Shown here: positions 5,742-7,554 of the stretch, in pieces | Position numbering within the stretch: the stretch's first letter is position 1 | Layout: every line of letters begins with the position of its first letter | NCBI GenBank assembly: GCA_003224785.1 | Contig: QHZV01000256.1 | Location: forward strand, 454 to 8,007 | Length of the DNA stretch: 7,554 bases | DNA from: Acidobacteriota bacterium | GTDB lineage: Bacteria > Acidobacteriota > Terriglobia > Terriglobales > Acidobacteriaceae | Direction: 5' to 3' | Program-made: the position numbers and the translations under genes | Notes under the pieces: model-generated | Told to the model about the DNA's origin: nothing | Database searches by the model: none | What the model saw: the letters and a program-made list of their open reading frames with translations, nothing else

Positions 5742-5834
5742 ATAAACGAACATTCTTGATGTTCATTCATCACAGACAGGCTGCCAGTCATAGATGACCC
5801 TGTTGGCATAGAACCCAAGTACCACTATCGGCGT

Positions 5835-6295
5835 ATGCTTCCACATCACCAATGGAAGGGGAAAGTGTTTTTCATCACTTTCTGTACCTACCATCGTCAA
5901 TACTTAACTTCGGGGAAATCGTTCTCCACACTTGTCTCGCAGGAAACAGCAAGTTGTTCCTTCTGCATGCTGTCGTGATTATGCCGGACCATGTGCACCT
6001 CGCTCTGAGTCCCATGACGGATGAACAGGGCGAAATCCCAATACCTAGAATCCTGCAAGCTATCAAAAGCGCCTCTGCTCACCGCATTAACAAATATCTG
6101 GGACGCAAAGGACGAGTCTGGCAGGACGAATCATTTGATCGTGCAGTTCGTAGTGTAGAAAATCTTCGTGGCAAGATCGAATATATAGCTGGCAACCCAG
6201 TTCGATCTGGATTGGTCAGCGATCCTGCTGCTGGACTGGGTAGTGCGGGCGAGGACGCCCGCTGCCCCACCGTCTTTCAGAAATCTAGTGCCTGA
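5835..6295 (+). pseudogene. REP-associated tyrosine transposase (RAYT, Y1_Tnp family), frameshifted
   Basis: RAYTs are single-copy IS200-related HUH nucleases thought to spread REP hairpins. The N-terminus is read from ATG 5835 (MLPHHQWKGKVFFITFCTYH, then RQYLTSG). The rest is in another frame, from GEIVLHTC onward. It contains the HUH motif in VIMPDHVHLAL (codons at 5990-5998), the helix WQDESFDRAVRS and the closing IEYIAGNPVRSGLV. One extra G in the run at 5912-5915 would join the two into a 153-residue protein of typical size. As it stands, the first frame stops at 5976-5978, and the second has an in-frame ATG at 5852 that would lack the first strand. The position where relatives often have Tyr reads S-F, so activity is doubtful even if repaired. 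REP hairpins flank both ends in opposite orientation. The 3' end overlaps the next, convergent gene by 11 nt. Confidence 0.88.
6245..6262. repeat. REP-like hairpin 4, inverted, at the RAYT 3' end
   Basis: GCGGGCG (6245-6251) and CGCCCGC (6256-6262) form a perfect 7-bp stem around the loop AGGA. The core GGCGAGGACGCCCG is exactly the reverse complement of the core of hairpin 2 (2523-2536), so this copy has the opposite orientation. It lies within the RAYT reading frame and encodes the non-conserved tail S-A-G-E-D-A-R-C-P. Confidence 0.8.
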
Positions 6296-6509
6296 TTCTC
6301 CCCACCAGATACAACACCAGCGACAGCACTACACTCACCACGATTGAAGTCGCCAGCGGAAAATAAACCGTTGTGTGCTTCCCGCGATAGAGAATGTCGG
6401 CCGGCAATCGGCCGATCGGCAGGTTCGTCTTTCCCAACAGCAGTAAGATCGTTCCGGCGGCCAAAATCACCAGGCCCAGGCCGACCAGCATTTTTCCAAT
6501 TTCGGTCAC
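6285..6509 (-). CDS. DUF2905-type small membrane protein
   Basis: The function is unknown. The 74-residue product has two membrane helices (about 8-26 and 51-70) joined by a loop with N-L-P-I-G-R-L-P-A-D-I and Y-F-P-L-A-T-S (49-55). These two motifs and the overall size are the hallmarks of DUF2905 proteins in many bacteria. The start used is GTG (6509-6507). An ATG at residue 7 (6491-6489) is an alternative and has GGA close upstream. Neither has a strong Shine-Dalgarno. It follows rpmE on the same strand but is separated from it by an intrinsic terminator, so it probably has its own promoter. Its 3' end overlaps the RAYT pseudogene by 11 nt, convergent. Confident as a gene, with no predicted role. 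Confidence 0.85.
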   Translation of the reverse strand: MTEIGKMLVGLGLVILAAGTILLLLGKTNLPIGRLPADILYRGKHTTVYFPLATSIVVSVVLSLVLYLVGRIRH

Positions 6510-6520
6510 GATCTAATTCT

Positions 6521-6550
6521 AAAAGGAAAAGCCTCCGCCATAGCGAAGGC
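6521..6550 (-). terminator. Intrinsic terminator of rpmE
   Basis: Read on the minus strand, GCCTTCGC and GCGGAGGC form an 8-bp stem (one G-T pair) around a TATG loop (6550-6531). They are followed by TTTTCCTTTT (6530-6521). It lies 43 nt after the rpmE stop and before the DUF2905 start, so it ends the L31 transcript. Confidence 0.85.
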
Positions 6551-6593
6551 CATTTCCAAACCGGGTCTCTCGGAAATTCTTGTCCGAGCAGGT

Positions 6594-6812
6594 TTACTTC
6601 TTTGCCGGCTCGACTTTGGCGTACTTGCGGCGGAAGCGCTCCACGCGTCCGGCCGTATCCATCAGCTTCTGCTTGCCGGTAAAGAAAGGATGGCAACTGG
6701 AGCAAATTTCGACGTGAATATCACCCTTGTGGGTGGAACGGGTGCTGAAAGTGCTGCCGCAGGCGCACTGTACGCGGATTTCGTTATAAGAGGGATGAAT
6801 CGCTGCCTTCAT
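6594..6812 (-). CDS. rpmE: 50S ribosomal protein L31, zinc-binding (C+) form
   Basis: L31 is a large-subunit protein that bridges to the small subunit in the central region. The 72-residue product starts [20 protein letters not shown] and carries the four zinc-binding cysteines of the C+ form (16, 18, 37, 40), with the conserved [14 protein letters not shown] and a [10 protein letters not shown] end. The start is the ATG at 6812-6810, supported by GGAG at 6821-6818 with a 5-nt spacer. A longer open reading frame to 6941 exists but its extra residues are not L31-like. A zinc-containing form usually means no Zur-type alternative is needed when zinc is plentiful; no Zur site was recognised. Confidence 0.97.
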   Translation of the reverse strand: MKAAIHPSYNEIRVQCACGSTFSTRSTHKGDIHVEICSSCHPFFTGKQKLMDTAGRVERFRRKYAKVEPAKK

Positions 6813-6841
6813 AGGTTCTCCAAATCTAATCTGAACCTTTG

Positions 6842-6871
6842 ATTCTAAAGGATGGCTGCAGGATTCAGCAA
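6842..6871 (-). promoter_or_regulatory. Candidate promoter of rpmE
   Basis: On the minus strand, TTGCTG (6871-6866, weak -35) is followed after 18 bp by TAGAAT (6847-6842, 5 of 6 matches to TATAAT). It would give a leader of about 20-25 nt containing the GGAG ribosome site. It is divergent from the next gene, so the 127-bp gap (6813-6939) holds both promoters. Confidence 0.4.
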
Positions 6872-6924
6872 ACAGCTTTCTCGGCTCGCGGCCTAGCCAA
6901 ATCTCGCAATGCGGCGTTGCTCGG

Positions 6925-6930
6925 TACAAT
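6925..6930 (+). promoter_or_regulatory. Candidate -10 element of the arginase-like gene
   Basis: TACAAT (5 of 6 matches to TATAAT) ends only 9 nt before the ATG at 6940. If used, transcription would start about 3 nt before the start codon, giving an almost leaderless mRNA. This fits the absence of any Shine-Dalgarno. No good -35 is visible, so support is weak. Confidence 0.35.
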
Positions 6931-6939
6931 ATTCCTGCC

Positions 6940-7554
6940 ATGAATGTTCGTGCGATATTGGTTCCCTATGACTCTGGGCACTGCCGAAAACGGATGGGCC
7001 TGGGTCCAGCGCGCATTCTGGATCAAGGGCTAGAGAAACTGTTCCCAAAAATGCAAATTCAGTTTGATACAGTCGAGATCGGATCGGACAACCCACATCC
7101 GGTGGAAATCAGTACCGCATTCGAGTTGGCACGCAAAGTCGCGGAACAAGTCTCGGTGTGTCGTGCCGAGGGAGTCTTTCCACTTGTACTCTCCGGGAAC
7201 TGTAATGCTTCTCTGGGGACCGTCAGCGGCAGTGGCGCGGAGAAGGTCGGCATTATTTGGTTCGACGCACACGGGGAGGCGAACACGCCCGAAACCACCG
7301 CGTCCGGCTTTCTCGACGGAATGCCGCTTAGCATTTTGCTCGGTCGCGCCTGGCAGACGCTTGCGAGGAGCGTGCACGGATTCGCGGCCATCCCGGGCGA
7401 GCGAATCGTGCTTTTCGGAGCGAGCCAATTGGAGAAGGCCGAATGCAACCTGCTTGACGAAGCAGGCGTGCGGCGGGTCTCGACCGTACCACAGCTACAG
7501 ACGGCCTTATCCGCCTTGGCTGAACAGGCTGACAAGATCTATGTGCATTTGGAT
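6940..7554 (+). CDS. Arginase/agmatinase-superfamily protein, atypical metal site (3' end outside window)
   Basis: The 205 visible residues show the ureohydrolase pattern. They include a [14 protein letters not shown] segment (107-120) with S-G-F-L-D-G-M-P-L after it, and L-S-G-N-C-N-A-S (84-91) followed by L-G-T-V-S-G, which aligns with the arginase G-G-D-H-S motif. The sequence ends at IYVHLD, where the third metal motif (D-x-D) begins. In canonical enzymes two Mn ions are held by His, Asp-x-His-x-Asp and two further Asp. Here the first His aligns with Cys88 and the third residue of the DAHxD motif is Glu113. Asp109, His111 and Asp205 are kept. It may therefore bind a different metal or substrate, or have another activity. 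ATG 6940 is chosen because the frame is well conserved from [16 protein letters not shown]. No ribosome site is seen. I would not assign arginine or agmatine as its substrate. Confidence 0.85.
   Translation, partial: MNVRAILVPYDSGHCRKRMGLGPARILDQGLEKLFPKMQIQFDTVEIGSDNPHPVEISTAFELARKVAEQVSVCRAEGVFPLVLSGNCNASLGTVSGSGAEKVGIIWFDAHGEANTPETTASGFLDGMPLSILLGRAWQTLARSVHGFAAIPGERIVLFGASQLEKAECNLLDEAGVRRVSTVPQLQTALSALAEQADKIYVHLD

Noticed and set aside
5905..5920. Programmed -1 frameshift joining the RAYT halves
   Set aside because: The sequence CGGGGAAATC lacks a true X-XXY-YYZ slippery heptamer and no obvious pseudoknot follows. RAYTs are not known to need frameshifting. A one-base loss is simpler.
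6813..6941. Extended rpmE start upstream of 6812
   Set aside because: The added residues are not L31-like, and the ATG at 6812 has a GGAG site at ideal spacing.
7030..7535. Two overlapping minus-strand frames
   Set aside because: They lie antisense to the arginase-like gene, whose motifs are clear in the plus-strand frame.

Overview
The window carries the conserved chromosomal-origin neighbourhood found in most bacteria. The 5' end of dnaA lies on the minus strand, running off the left edge. An origin-type intergenic region follows, and then the plus-strand cluster rpmH, rnpA, yidD, yidC and jag (khpB-like). Base composition looks moderately GC-rich. A transmembrane PknB-type kinase, a shortened Jag and many small intergenic repeats suggest an acidobacterium, perhaps of the Terriglobia. 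That placement is inference from style and gene content, not from a marker gene.

Layout: 1-218 dnaA N-terminus (minus). 219-666 non-coding, a plausible oriC with weak DnaA boxes, an inverted-repeat element and a sigma70-like promoter. 667-2208 a Ser/Thr protein kinase with a transmembrane segment and an external Cys-containing tail, placed between the origin and rpmH. 2314-5677 the five-gene operon rpmH-rnpA-yidD-yidC-jag, with its own good promoter candidate at 2224-2253. 5720-6295 REP hairpins flanking a REP-associated tyrosine transposase (RAYT) gene broken by a one-base frameshift. 6285-6812 two small minus-strand genes, a DUF2905-like membrane protein and ribosomal protein L31 (rpmE), separated by an intrinsic terminator. 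6940-7554 the start of an arginase-superfamily protein (plus), running off the right edge.

Functionally the core genes join replication initiation (DnaA), ribosome supply (L34, L31), tRNA maturation (RNase P protein) and membrane-protein insertion (YidD, YidC), with a KH/R3H RNA-binding protein at the end.

The most unusual feature is the repeat decoration. Nearly every junction in the cluster holds a small repeat, and these fall into two classes. One is a set of hairpins with a 9-bp stem and 4-nt loop (REP-like, matching the resident RAYT). They intrude into the coding ends of rnpA and yidD. The other is a set of arrays of exactly four degenerate 7-nt units (consensus TYAGSYN), found singly or as facing inverted pairs at three separate gene junctions. 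I know of no named family matching the second class. Several proteins also lack expected active residues: the YidC groove arginine, the Jag KH GxxG loop, the RAYT tyrosine and two arginase metal ligands.
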